From: Micropterix aruncella
Lineage: Eukaryota > Arthropoda > Insecta > Lepidoptera > Micropterigidae
Length of the DNA: 64,000 nucleotides
Reading direction: 5' to 3'
Assembly: GCA_944548615.1 (NCBI GenBank)
Contig: OX155957.1
Span: forward strand, 7,057,219 to 7,121,218
Made by a program: the position numbers and the translations under genes. Below, one piece after another: positions 1 to 10,574 of the stretch. The stretch's first letter is position 1, and each line of letters opens with the position of its first letter. The notes under the pieces were generated by a model. It searched no databases, was not told the origin of the DNA, and saw only the letters and a list, made by a program, of their open reading frames with translations.

Positions 1-870
1 AAGATTGTGAAGGTGTTATCCCTAAATAGGTCAACAGGCAGGATGGAGCTAGGATATATTTTTGAATTCAGTGTGTAACGAAGGGCGGATCGGTGCGCGC
101 GTTGATCAGGTCAAGGGAAGATTAAAGGACACTTCACCAAAACTGCGTTTTATTCGGTCAAGGACAGCGCAGAGCGACACTCAAGGGATTCAATTCAAGA
201 AGCAAACTTTAGTTCTTTTCTCAACGAAACTGTGGCAAGTATAAGGAGTGCTACTGATCCAACCCTATTGTCGAGATTGCAACGGTGTACTCGGAGTTTA
301 GACTGCTTTACGAGGACTGCAGAGTAGTGCTTCGCGGTACACAGTGTCCGAGTGTTGGTGTCAAGTTAAAAGGGCAGCAGCCAAAAGCGTCGCACGTGTT
401 CGCACCCCGAGGGAGGCGTCTGTCATCTGTCGCCCGAGCTGTGGTCCTCGTATTACGTGGCATTGTCTACACGGGGCGTCACATTAACGTCGAAAGGTGG
501 GAAAAACGCCTAACAAGCGAAATTATGCATGCGCGCGGGGAGCCGGCAAACAAAAGCGAGCCTGGCGTGGGCGCCGCGAAAATTTCAATTTTATCCACGG
601 GAAATGGAGACGTAGACGTTCACTGCGATGTTTTTCATTTCGAACGCCCGGGCGGTAATTCTCTGATTGTGTTTGCTGAAAAATGCGAATTTTTTCTCTG
701 GCGTGCGGCGCGAACGGTTGAGTGGTGGTTTTCATTAAGAAGATTTAATAATTGACACAAAAATAATTATTAACCATTTAAGTCACTTTAACAGTTAAGG
801 AAAAACATGAAAATATAAAAATCTAATTTGGGGATTAACATTCCTTTAAGTGTTTGATCACATTATTGTG
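1..870. other. Unclassified sequence, no supported gene
   Basis: Positions about 60-750 are less AT-rich than the surroundings and contain open frames on both strands. None shows a recognisable domain, and none has a start or codon bias that would favour it. The sequence could be single-copy host DNA (promoter or untranslated exon) or an old repeat. Nothing further can be said from sequence alone. Confidence 0.4.
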
Positions 871-882
871 ATACCAACTTCA

Positions 883-1050
883 TTTTATTTATTTATTTAT
901 TTGTTCAAAATATCATAAAATTACAAAAAGGAAATTTAGTTATTTAGTTATGGTAATGTACATAATGTGAATCAACCTTTAGAAAACTAGCCGAGGGAAT
1001 CAAAACTCACGACGGCATGTTTTCAACCCTCGGAAATTTATACAGATGAA
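883..1050 (-). mobile_element. Probable 3' end fragment of a LINE
   Basis: A (TTTA)n run at 883-903 followed by A-rich, non-coding DNA has the layout of several minus-strand LINE 3' ends elsewhere in this window, such as those at 9.76 kb and 32.59 kb. No coding sequence remains, so the call rests on the tail only. Confidence 0.3.
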
Positions 1051-2470
1051 AATGTATAAAGGTGACTTTTATACATTTGACGGCCGCCCGCAAGTTGTCG
1101 CAACGGGAAAATCACCGATCGGTGTTATTAGCATTCCAGCGGTTAAACATAACACTTTTCATATTTAATATCTATACTCAAACAAGGAATACATTTAAAA
1201 TTAACATAAACCCACAGAAAGGTATGTCACGCTTATATATGATGATAGTCTCATGATGCCTAACTAAGTAAATACTCGTTCCAGGGCAAGCATTTTAAAC
1301 AAAGGAAAAAAATATCATAAAGTTTGTTTAAAAGTAGAAAAACTTTTATACAAAATGATTAAAAAAAAGAGAAAATAAAATAATATAATTAGAATGACAC
1401 ATGAAAGTTGTGAAATTTATTATTATTTTAAATTAGTCAGAGAGATTAAATAAATAAAAAAGTAATAAAATAAATAATATAAGGAACGAGAATAATAAAA
1501 CGATTAATAATAGTCACAAGGAGGTAGTCAAATCGAGATGGATAGTGGATAGTCCTTTGGTATATTTGGCAACTCCAAAGAACAAGTATCCAGGAAATCA
1601 AAATATTCCAAAAGTAATGTTTCGCTGAGTTTTCTAAAATCTGGGACTTCGGTTTCGAGAGTGCTAAGCAGCCGAGGGTCGTCATTTAGAAAACATTATT
1701 TTAAGGACTTGAATGTTCCAAGATTTATATTTTTCAAAAATTTAAATTTTATTTCATATGCAGCGTAGTTTTAAAAAAAATCATATTCAAACCGCCAACA
1801 CCCTTTTGTCCCACCCTGTATATTATTATATAAGTTGCATCTTGTGTCGCTCCGAAAGACAGAGATTGTTGGAAGAAGAACGCCAATATATACGTTAAAA
1901 ATAAAATTAATATCAAAGTTTATGTGAGTATTTAAAGATGTATTCGCTTTCTCTCTTACTTACTTGTTTGCTTGCTTGTCTGATTTTCAATTGTTGATTA
2001 CGCGCAAAATAATACACATGTGGTTTCACCTCTTCAGTGGTGTTACTGTTGCTGGTGATCGAGAGATCGTTTCAAGTTTGCGATTGATAATAATTATTAC
2101 CTGATGATTTGGTAGGATAGCATCGTTTGTTAATCTAGTAATTCGTTGTACTATTGATTTCATATGATATTAGATTGCTTATGTCCAAAGTTCTTTTTGG
2201 CAACCCTTCTACGCCGGCGATAGCATTGACGGCGAAACTGCTAGCAATGTATTTGCCTATGTATAATAACATTGCTAATGATAATATTTTTATACATTGA
2301 AACCCCAAAATGTTAACCCATGATAATAATAATAATATTCACTTATTAGTGCCATCTGTCGCATTATTAGATAGGCTGATTACATCACAGAAATAATTCG
2401 GAGAGATAAAACGCCATCTATTAGTCTGTATGAACTTACAATAGAATAACTTTATTGTGCTATAAAAACA
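1051..2470. other. AT-rich DNA without a recognised gene
   Basis: No credible coding region is seen. A stretch near 1801-1818 resembles the ends of Tc1/mariner-type elements, but no inverted partner was found. Around 2280-2460 there are short GATAATAATAAT runs and 'gccatct' motifs that recur in other repeats of this window. Confidence 0.4.
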
Positions 2471-2701
2471 TTACTTAATGAATATTACACTGGTTTTATA
2501 AATAAAGACAATGTATGCACACATGGCGGACTTATCGCTATAGCGATATCTTAAAGTCAACCATTTGATACACTAATTCCTAATTGTCACCGTACAATAC
2601 ACACAGAAGTAGTAAAGTTAAATTTAAAATAAACCTATTCAAATATATGTCAATAACTTACTCTAAGGTTGCCCAGGGAAGGATAAAGGAGAGGTATTTA
2701 G

Positions 2702-2855
2702 TTAGTGGCTCTGTAAAAATAAATGTTTCTTCAAGAACTTTTTGAAAGTATGCAACGAAGGTGCATGCCTGATAGAGTGAGGGAGCTGATTCCATAAACG
2801 AGCAGAATGGAACGTAAAAGAGTGCGTGTCAACAGAAAAATGATGTATCGGAATG
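2702..2855 (-). pseudogene. LINE reverse transcriptase, C-terminal tail fragment
   Basis: Read on the minus strand, this stretch gives about 50 codons ending in TAA. It includes SARLWNQLPHSIR and FKKFLKKHLF, the pattern seen at the extreme C-terminus of many insect non-LTR retrotransposon polymerases (arginine-leucine-tryptophan-asparagine followed by a basic FK..L..HL segment). Fingers, palm and endonuclease are all missing, so this is a 5'-truncated dead copy. The AT-rich DNA at about 2470-2700 would be its 3' untranslated region. The family assignment is from motif memory, not from alignment. Confidence 0.55.
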
Positions 2856-2867
2856 GCAAGTGTGTTA

Positions 2868-3370
2868 TCTTATATATAAAAATGAATCGCCGTGCGTTAG
2901 TCTCGCAGGATCTCGGAAATGACTCGACCGATTTGAATGATTATTTTTTTGTTTTGTTTGCCTTGATTCAGGGGTGGTTTACAAAAAAAAATATTTAGGA
3001 AAAATTAAAAGAAACAACTGAAAATCGAAAAAATCGAAATTGGTCATTTTGGGAAATAGGCCACTTTCAATAGATGGCGTTCGCGGCGATCCTATTGTTT
3101 GACAGCTGCGCCATCCATAACTGTTATTCATTCCGTGCGATTGTGTAAAATTTCAAAAAGTCGAAAAGTCGAAAAAGTCAAAAAAGTAAAAAAAGTCAAA
3201 AAAGTCGTAAAAGCCGTTAAAAGTTAAAAAGTAAAAAAAGTCCAAAAAGTCGAAAAATGCAAAAAAGTCGAAAAATTCCGACAAGTCGAAGAAGTCGAAA
3301 AAGCCGAAAAAGTCGAGAAACTCAAACCGTACATCATTCGGCCTTATTATAGATTTCAATGAATTGGATT
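2868..3370 (+). mobile_element. Helitron-like 5' end, 3' end unresolved
   Basis: After an A at 2867 the sequence begins TCTTATATATAAAAATG, a 5' terminus seen in lepidopteran Helitrons (TC start inserted after A). The following segment up to about 2980 reads like the conserved Helitron leader. No CTAGT-type 3' end with a preceding hairpin was found before 3400, so the right boundary given is arbitrary. No Rep/helicase is present, so it is non-autonomous. Confidence 0.45.
3153..3320. repeat. A-rich minisatellite, unit close to AAAAAGTCG
   Basis: About 17 imperfect copies of a 9-10 base unit (aaaaagtcg, aaaaagtc, aaaaagcc) lie in tandem. The minus strand is open through it and would give runs of FFDF, but this follows from the unit and is not evidence for a protein. 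Confidence 0.85.
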
Positions 3371-3654
3371 TGGAAGGTTGATTAGGATGAATAAACGCTT
3401 ATGAAGAGTTACAATAAATCAATTTTAGGTGGTACAAAGTTCACCGGATCATCTATTCCCGCTATATAAACAACTTTAAAGTACATAATTATAATGTATT
3501 GAAACCCGTATACCAAATTAAAAATTTACATCTTTAGGTAAATAATAATAAAATAATAAGAACTGTGTTTAAAAATTCGTTTGTTATTATCTTATTATTT
3601 TATTTAGACATGGGATATCTTATATGCTTGTTTATATATAAAGTGCCATCTATA

Positions 3655-3830
3655 GTGCGTCGCCGTACTGTAATACCTGGAACACTGCCATATTGCACAT
3701 AAGATAATATTAATCAAATTTTGGAACTATGAGTACCATCTACACTTTGCGTTTCGTAGTAAAATCCTAGCTGCCAAATCGCAGTACGGCATTGAACAAT
3801 CTAATACGCTATATAATCAATGATTAATTA
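3655..3830 (+). repeat. Unclassified interspersed repeat, inverted copy at 12.59 kb
   Basis: This segment includes 'ggaactatgagtaccatct', 'aaatcctagctg' and 'cagtacggcattgaacaatct'. It matches 12590-12725 in reverse orientation with moderate divergence. No coding capacity or terminal repeats are apparent. The shared core defines a repeat family of unknown class. Confidence 0.6.
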
Positions 3831-4194
3831 TATTAGTTCACAATCATCTAACTATGTTTAGCAGTACCTCTTTCTGAAATCGATCTTCTTATAGATTTCT
3901 ACAAACGTGATCAAAGGCAAGTCTTGTTCTGGCAACTGATGACAGTATTTAAATTTACTGCGACATTTCGACACTCTGAGCGAACTCGGTCACCGCCTTC
4001 GTTGGAGCGATTGGCCGTCACGCGTTGCTGTAGTTTTTGAGGTATGTTGCGGCGGTTTAATTTGCAACACGAAATTTAAGCTAAACCCTGTCGACTGTTA
4101 AACTTTCCGGCGGCGGAACTAACTCGCTCCTCCCGAGCGTAATTGAAAGCAAACACCAACCTGGTCGCACCGTATTCGGCCAATTATTCGCGGA

Positions 4195-4740
4195 CTGTTG
4201 CAGCTGCTAATAGGCCCTAATGGGCCCTATTGCAGTTAGGCCGCTAAGACCAATGCGCTTAGGGTCGGTAAAACTAACGAGTAAACACCCGTACGGCGGC
4301 CTCCACGCAGAAGTGCGAGCCCGGGTAGGACTTCTGGCCTGCGGGTCAGTTTCCCTAAGGAGTCGACATTCGGGCGCTCCTGGACGGTTTGCGTACCGTG
4401 CCCCGTCAGCCAATCGAGTGTGCATTCTGACCGACAGCCGGGGGAGTCTGGAAACATTACTGTCTTCGGCAACTGCATTTGAAACGACCAATCGGCTACC
4501 CGATAACGGGTGAAAAGCCGGGCAAAGGATGCCGTGGTCCGCGATAGAATCGGTAGACCCGTATCATCGCTACGTAAGGGATAGGCCGCGCGAGCGACCT
4601 CAATCTTATAACCAGTCAGGAGATAGGAGGTGTCCTGATGGTTAATTCCAGCCGGATATATCCTTCCAAACTGGTAGTCAGAGGGCGAGGCTACCCGCTG
4701 GGTACCTTTCCTGGTGCCTAGCCGTAAGGCGTGATCAAAA
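4195..4740 (+). repeat. GC-rich interspersed repeat, copy A
   Basis: An island with clearly higher GC than its surroundings shares long blocks with 36955-37800. Shared blocks include 'cctggacggt.tgcg.accgtg', 'ccaatcga.tgtgca.tct', 'gtcgggggagtctggaa', 'gaaacgacca', 'gccgggcaaagga' and 'gtggtccgcgatagaatcgg'. Partial relatives are at 29690-30330 (+) and 30930-31450 (-). The sequence is open in several frames on both strands because it is GC-rich. None of those frames has a recognisable domain, and they are not conserved as protein between copies as far as can be judged. Class unknown. Confidence 0.7.
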
Positions 4741-4759
4741 TATTGATGATTTGAAAACA

Positions 4760-5640
4760 ATATTTTTCGATGGTCGATGTTTCCGTTACGATGTTGGTAT
4801 CTATGTTTTTCCTTCGATGTCTATGCCTACTTTGAGGTTGTACTATCTTCCGAAATAGTCTATTTTTTGTCAATTCAAACAATTCTGGTTACAATGTTGT
4901 CTGCAAAGTAGGCCGTGTGTAACTATCGCTTGATTCATTGCCGATACTTTTGCCGATTCGGCCTGTTTACCGATTGGCCTAATGAAAAGCAAACGGATAA
5001 CTTGACTGTGTCGGGTCAGCTATTGCGCGCTAATTGCATTTTAGCGGATATTCATTTTTATCAGCATTGCCGGTGCAACGCGAGCATTAATTGAATACAT
5101 AAAAAACCCCGTTCATGGGGTAGTGAATTCCTCGGTTAAGCCGCGGATCCGCAAATAAAGAGGGTACTTAACATTAATAAATAAAAGCGTATATTTCAAA
5201 TTTTACGGCTTTTGGCCCAATCAAAAGCCTTTAACAATCACCCCGATTCTGCACCATGAAGTCTATGTTATACACTAAGAAAAATATTGGATTGATTCTT
5301 ACATTACCATTTTGTTATTACGGTTTTATACAGAAAAACGTTATTTAAATCGTAATTTTGTTGAATTACAAGGAATTTTGTTGAAACTTCAATACTCGAT
5401 TATATGTATCAATATTTTCCGTACGGTTAATACAAAATTAACCGTTTACTGCAGTTTTAACATGATTCATGCATTCGCGCGGGAAAATTTGAATTGTTAT
5501 GGCGGGCAGATAAATCATAACATGTGACGAATCATAACATGTGACTCTACAGTATCAAACCAAACTTACAGACGTTTTTCCAATAAAAAAGTATGAGCAG
5601 AAAGCTCAAATCCATCGCCACCCGAACATCGCGCTGCGAC
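4760..5640. other. AT-rich DNA, no gene recognised
   Basis: Only short, unsupported open frames. No terminal repeats, tails or motifs were recognised. Confidence 0.4.
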
Positions 5641-5643
5641 ACT

Positions 5644-5966
5644 ACCAAAAGAGCATCCTTAATAGCCACTTCGACTAGATAGAGCAGGCCACGGCAACAT
5701 TTTTCATGTGTCGCTCCGGCAGCATCATAATCTAGCGCGTATCGCCGTTCGGAGGCAGTCGCGGCGATGAAATATTAGTCGGACCTTCGGCGCGGCGGCT
5801 GCGATAAGTTCAGGCATCGCGCGGGCGCGGCTGCCCTTATCAATCACAGCGCTGCCATTGCCCGCGATTGCAGCTCGAAAAACGGAGCGCTCTCGATATT
5901 TCCGCTATTTATTGTTTAACCTCAAAGCGAAGCTTGATGAGATGCTATAGCTCAGCCAGTGGCTTT
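5644..5966 (+). repeat. 323-bp duplicated block, copy 1
   Basis: It is almost identical to 6638-6959 in the same orientation. It contains GC-rich sequence around 5690-5870. Differences from copy 2 are a few substitutions and a small insertion near 5822-5828. It is followed by a 15-base tandem (ccagtggctttaaag / ccagtggcttgaaag, from about 5955). It may be a segmental duplication of host non-coding DNA or an unclassified repeat. There is no coding signal. Confidence 0.85.
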
Positions 5967-6637
5967 AAAGCCAGTGGCTTGAAAGCCGCGCTGGTGCCAG
6001 ACGCGCGCTTTTTGACGTATTATCGTTTTACATGTGTCATCTCTAACCATTGGGGTTTATCCCATTCGTAAAAGTGCGTAAAGAAAGCTTTTTGCGATAA
6101 ACAGATACGATGAATGAAAAATTTATGAAGGGAAGTATCTAAATAAACTTTTGTGTGTCTTATAAAATTACAAATTTACGTTTAATCAAGAATTAAAAAT
6201 GACACAAACAAGCAAAAAGAGAACATGAATACGGCCAATTGTATTTGCTATTTATTGAATTGAATATACTTTATTTGCAGTAAAAAATAAAAAATGCGAA
6301 AAGGCGAGCTTACTGGCACATGGCAATATCTTGCAACTAACCTAATCTTACAGTGCAGTGATACATGCGCGCGTTGTGAAAATTAAATCATTAAACAAAT
6401 AGGTTATTATGCTTAAAATACTACTATATTTAAAACTAATAATGCTTGACGAGGGGAAGTTGAGGGAGGAAGGAGAGAGAAAGGAAAAATAGATACTTCT
6501 TAGAAAAGTAATACTTTATGAGGTGAGTCTCGAATGATTCTAGAATGCAAAATTCGTATATTTCTATTTGTACCAAATATTACATATTAATGTATTTATA
6601 TTTATACAAAATATGGACTCCATCGTGTCCCGAAACC
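5967..6637. other. Sequence between the two 323-bp blocks, including a LINE 3'-like tail
   Basis: On the minus strand, about 6420-6250 ends in a short ATTCA-type terminal repeat beside an AATAAA-like signal (near 6245-6285). This is consistent with a 5'-truncated LINE 3' end. The purine-rich stretch 6450-6490 is low complexity. No coding sequence is supported. Confidence 0.4.
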
Positions 6638-6959
6638 ACCAAAAGAGCATCCTCAATAGCCACTTCGACTAGATCGAGCAGGCGACGGCAACATTTTTCA
6701 CGTGTCGCTCCGGCAGCATCATAATCTAGCGCGTATCGCCGTTCGGAGGCAGTCGCGACGATGAAATATTAGTCGGACCTTCGGCGCGGCGGCTGCGATA
6801 AATTCAGGCATCGCGCGGGCGGCTGCCCTTATCAATCACAAGCTCTGCCATTGCCCGCGATTGCAGCCCGAAAAGCGGAGCGCTCTCGATATTTCCGCTA
6901 TTAATTATTTATACTCAAAGCGATGCTTGATGAGATGCTATAGCTCAGCCATTGACTTT
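6638..6959 (+). repeat. 323-bp duplicated block, copy 2
   Basis: This is the direct partner of 5644-5966, about 1 kb away, with a few per cent divergence. The pair could be the remains of a tandem duplication into which 5967-6637 was inserted, or the two flanks of a composite element. No target duplication was resolved. Confidence 0.85.
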
Positions 6960-6989
6960 CAACTGGGAAAACGCACACTGGTCGTACAT

Positions 6990-8180
6990 CAGTATTGGGT
7001 CAATTGATTATCTTTTTTAATCAACTAATAAATCATAATTAATTAAGTCATGACTAATTTAAACATACATAAATTAATCACGGTTGAAAACTTCAATCAT
7101 AATAATAACTAAAATCAATTAGTCATTAATCATTCAATCGCCAATTTTAATCATAACTTACTTTGACTAACTTGCTCATTAGATGCCACCCGACAATTAT
7201 CTATTGTATATCTGTTGATTGACTGTAAGATATTATCTACGTGGTAATAAGTCTGCCTTTGCTTGATATGAATAATGTTTTCGTCTGCTACAATGACCAA
7301 TCTTCCGAAATCTCCTTAACTATCGGATGACATTTTTGTAAAACTAGGTTTTATAAAAAATATTTTAAAAACTTTCAAAAATTAAACTCCAGTATAAATC
7401 CCTTGTTTTTTTACTTTTCTCACTTATATTACTGTAATTTGTAGCACGTTATTTTATTTATTGATTTATTACTTTGAAACTATTAAAATATTTATAAAAC
7501 TGTCTCTAATGTGAAACAGTATTTATATTTTTTAGTTAAAAAAATACACCCATGTATCAGATTTTCTACGTAGTAAGTAGTGATGTCTTTAAATAGTAAA
7601 TAGTGTATACATTCTACTTAAAAAAGCGACGGTAGTCCACTCTACCAACATTAATGCAAAACTTGATGTTCACCGCAGTCGAGAATTTCAATCACAATCT
7701 TTTAGTCATGATTGTTTAAACTACGATTAAAGCTAATTAGTCGTTTGATACCTCGTCATAACTAAACTAATCAATCATTAGTCAGAATCAACCATTTTTA
7801 AGCTATTGCATAGCTTTTATCGCGGGCCTAGTAGGCCAGCGCGGCGACCGAATGAAGAAATTTCTTAACGAAAATTAATGATTGTAAACTGATAATTACG
7901 TCTAAACGAGTACTGCTTACGATTCGAAAAAAATATATGTTAAACAAGAACATTTTCCTAATATTCTTAGCTTTGAATATTTTAGATTTTGTTTATATTA
8001 CATAGTGTAATTAATTTGTGAAATTAGATCTAACCGAACACAAAAACGACTACTACGCAAATACTATTTGGCGTATTATTATGAAACCTGCACCATTTTA
8101 AAGATAATTTAATTATCTATCTTTTTATCTACGATTTTTTTCGAATAATCCGTTTTTTTCGATTTATCGAATAAAAAATT
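6990..8180. other. AT-rich DNA rich in TAATCA/TTAGTCA motifs, no gene
   Basis: Two zones, about 7000-7170 and 7670-7800, are packed with TAATCA, TGATTA and TTAGTCA words on both strands and share the sentence 'ttcaatca.aat'. The segment 7801-7825 (aagctattgcatagctt) reappears inverted at about 8350-8370. The motifs may be remnants of a short repeat. Homeodomain binding would be speculation. Confidence 0.4.
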
Positions 8181-8188
8181 CGTGCGCG

Positions 8189-8282
8189 GCGCTCTATCGG
8201 AAGACGTTTAAATTATTCCGAATCATTTGCTTTCGCAGCCGCAAATGATTCGGAATAATTTCAACGTTTTCCGATAGAGCGC
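8189..8282. repeat. Hairpin with 42-bp inverted arms
   Basis: The left arm 8189-8230 and right arm 8241-8282 are reverse complements with only a few mismatches, separated by 10 bases (tttcgcagcc). The arms begin gcgctctatcgg and meet at aatcatttgc / gcaaatgatt. It may be the core of a foldback or MITE-type element together with the inverted 'aagctattgcatagc' words at 7801 and 8350. No protein is encoded. Confidence 0.85.
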
Positions 8283-8670
8283 AGTTATCTGATATCAGAA
8301 AAAATAAAATAAATAAATAATTATAATTGCATAAGTTGTTAAAAATGCTATGCAATAGCTTTACCGCGGCAGTCCCCGAGTGCCACACGTATTTTTTATT
8401 TATTATTACGAACAATATAATTTTTATCAGAATGGCTATGATATTCAGTAAACATCATTAGAAATTGTACATGAGAAACAAATTAAGTGCCATTGGCTCA
8501 TCGCATACCTATCTAAGCAACCCCCCCCCCCCAGGGATGCTGGTGTTTTACTTAAGATATTGCTTCCCGCGAGCTGTCTGGTATGGCGTTTGGTTATATA
8601 AATATTGTAGAAAAGTTGAAAAGATTTACACTTGTATAATACTTGCACACAAACACGCTGAATTATTCTC

Positions 8671-8905
8671 AACGGTCAATAACACAAACACAAATTTTGT
8701 ATATGCATTCAATTACGACAGCCCGTTCTATGTTTCACCAAGACAGGACTGCGGCACCCAGGGTTGGCTTCCAACGAGAGATCTCATCAACGGTCAACAG
8801 CACAGACACAAATTTTGTATACGCATTAAATTATGATAGCCCGTCCTAAGTATCACTATGACACGGCTGCTGCACTTATAAAAAAATGAAGTCGTTTTTT
8901 TTTTT
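8671..8905 (+). repeat. 119-bp tandem repeat, about two units
   Basis: Unit 1 runs 8671-8789 and unit 2 from 8790, both starting aacggtcaa and containing acaaattttgtata. The same family with about 2.5 units lies inverted at 36170-36520. Open frames across it are a product of the repeat and have no recognised domain. A run of 13 C at 8520-8532 lies upstream. Confidence 0.8.
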
Positions 8906-8999
8906 GTAAAAATTTTGTCTATTATATGTATTAAAACCCGATAAATTATCAATGGGATATATTTAAAAATAAGTTCGGTGAGTTTCCTTGCCATTAGAG

Positions 9000-9400
9000 T
9001 GATAGGAGCACTTTTTTAGGTACCTTACGAAGTTTTCGCTTCAAGGCGACGCCATACAATTGCGTTGTGTTGTTCTAGAAACGCACTGCGCGCGTAAACG
9101 CTAACAGCGAATCTGGTGAAACAATGAGCGGGCGTGCGAACGGCAAAACTTGTGACGTTACGAAACGGCGACCGAGCAATAAGAGTATAGTATATGGTGG
9201 CCGTGCGAACTGTGCCGACCGCATAATGGGAGAACACCATGAACACTCCGCGCTGAACACCCACCAAACCAGGCGAGAGTTACCGTTTCACTTTTCAATT
9301 ATGACTCCTCAGTCATGCAGTATGCGCGTGACGACGTCATTGTGGTCCATAGATTTGGTGAGATGGTCTATAATATAGATTATAAAACCCTAAGAGCCTT
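9000..9400. other. Unclassified, locally GC-richer segment
   Basis: Positions 9025-9340 are GC-richer than their neighbours and are open in several frames on both strands. No motif is recognised and no copy was noticed elsewhere in the window. It could be single-copy host sequence. Confidence 0.3.
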
Positions 9401-9431
9401 GAAGCTTTGAAATAGTTGACTATCTACATAT

Positions 9432-9623
9432 ACCTTGGCATCTAGATTGGGTTACTATAGTTACGGACAACGACACTACGCATATCTCGGACCTAAACTC
9501 TATAATATATTTAACTCGTACACAGGACAGATTTTAAACATAACCGACAACCAGTTCAAGAGACGGGTGTCTTATTGGCTCTCAAATTATACTAGAGATG
9601 AATGCGAAAGTATGATATATTAA
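9432..9623 (+). pseudogene. LINE reverse transcriptase, C-terminal end
   Basis: About 60 codons contain YGQRHYAYLGPKLYN, then FKRRVSYWLSN and a stop. This is the C-terminal signature (GQRH...GP.. YN ... WL) of the same CR1/Jockey-type polymerases found at 10.2, 22.0 and 51.0 kb. Everything upstream is missing, so it is a 5'-truncated insertion. AT-rich DNA to about 9740 would be its 3' untranslated region. It has no independent function. Confidence 0.7.
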
Positions 9624-10228
9624 AATATTTTATTTCTAACCACAATTTATAGGATATACAGATGTAAATTATGGATATACAGATATACAGATTATAATAT
9701 GTTATATTTTATTATGTTATACTATATTATATATAAATATGATACATTATTTTATATGTTTATTTATTTATTTATTTATTTAGTAGTAAAACATCTAGTA
9801 AAAAATTAATGTCATATTTGATTAAGATGTTAGCAAGAAATTGATGCGACATTATTTTTAATGATTGACACAGTCGCCTAACTAGGCCTAGGCCTGTTCT
9901 AAGGCAGACTTTTAATGATGATATTAAGTGTGCACTGTCAACTTAATCTATAGTTAGTACTTATTTTTAAATCGACAAATATAAAACTACAAATATTTAC
10001 GCATATACAAATATGGATATATACTTATATACATCTATAGATAAATTATATATCTATATATGCACACATACACATACATATATTTATACGAAAATAATAA
10101 TAAAACCAAAATAAATAAAAATAAAAACTAAAATAATATACCTATATAAATCAATTACATATTGATATGACGCTCACATACCTATAATAGTCATTTAAAA
10201 TTATCATGGAAAAACTAAATACTATCAT

Positions 10229-10528
10229 TCAAAATACAACAGTCAACATATTCCCTAAACCGTCCCTACCCACCTCCAACAACCAATCAGTTAGAGATTT
10301 TTTAAAAGTGAATGTGTTCTCACTACTTTTAATTGCGTCGGGAAGATTGTTATACATTCTAGGGCCAATGAACGTGAAATGGCGCTGGCCAAATGTTGTG
10401 TAAGATCTTGGCACCATCATATCACCAGTTCTTGTTGCTCTCGTCTTTCCAACTCGTTGATTATAAGGTGTCATTTTATTTTTAGTATATATTAGGGCCA
10501 TGCGAACATAAAGCTGTCTTACATCCAA
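10229..10528 (-). pseudogene. LINE polymerase C-terminal part (after frameshift)
   Basis: Residues VLDVRQLYV-type motif (MDVRQLYVRMALIY), TTFGQRHFTFIGPRMYN and FKKSLTDWLLE mark the end of a CR1/Jockey-type polymerase. It continues the 10575-11513 frame but in a different phase, so one or more indels lie near 10530-10600. Similar C-termini occur at 9.4 kb and 22.0 kb. Not functional alone. Confidence 0.8.
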
Positions 10529-10574
10529 AACCTCGGACTGGATGTAAAGAGTGTCTGACGGAAATCGATACGGT

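Noticed and set aside
285..755. 156-codon plus-strand frame near the window start
   Set aside because: No domain, an overlapping open frame on the other strand, and no homologous copy in the window. It is left as unclassified DNA.
3153..3359. Phe/Asp-rich minus-strand frame
   Set aside because: It arises from the aaaaagtcg minisatellite; there is no start context or domain.
4207..4760. Overlapping frames of 94-174 codons in the GC-rich repeat
   Set aside because: They are open on both strands because of low stop density. No domain was recognised, and relatives at other loci do not obviously keep the frames.
8671..8905. Two-unit repeat considered as a CRISPR array
   Set aside because: The units are 119 bp with no repeat/spacer alternation, and the host is a eukaryote.
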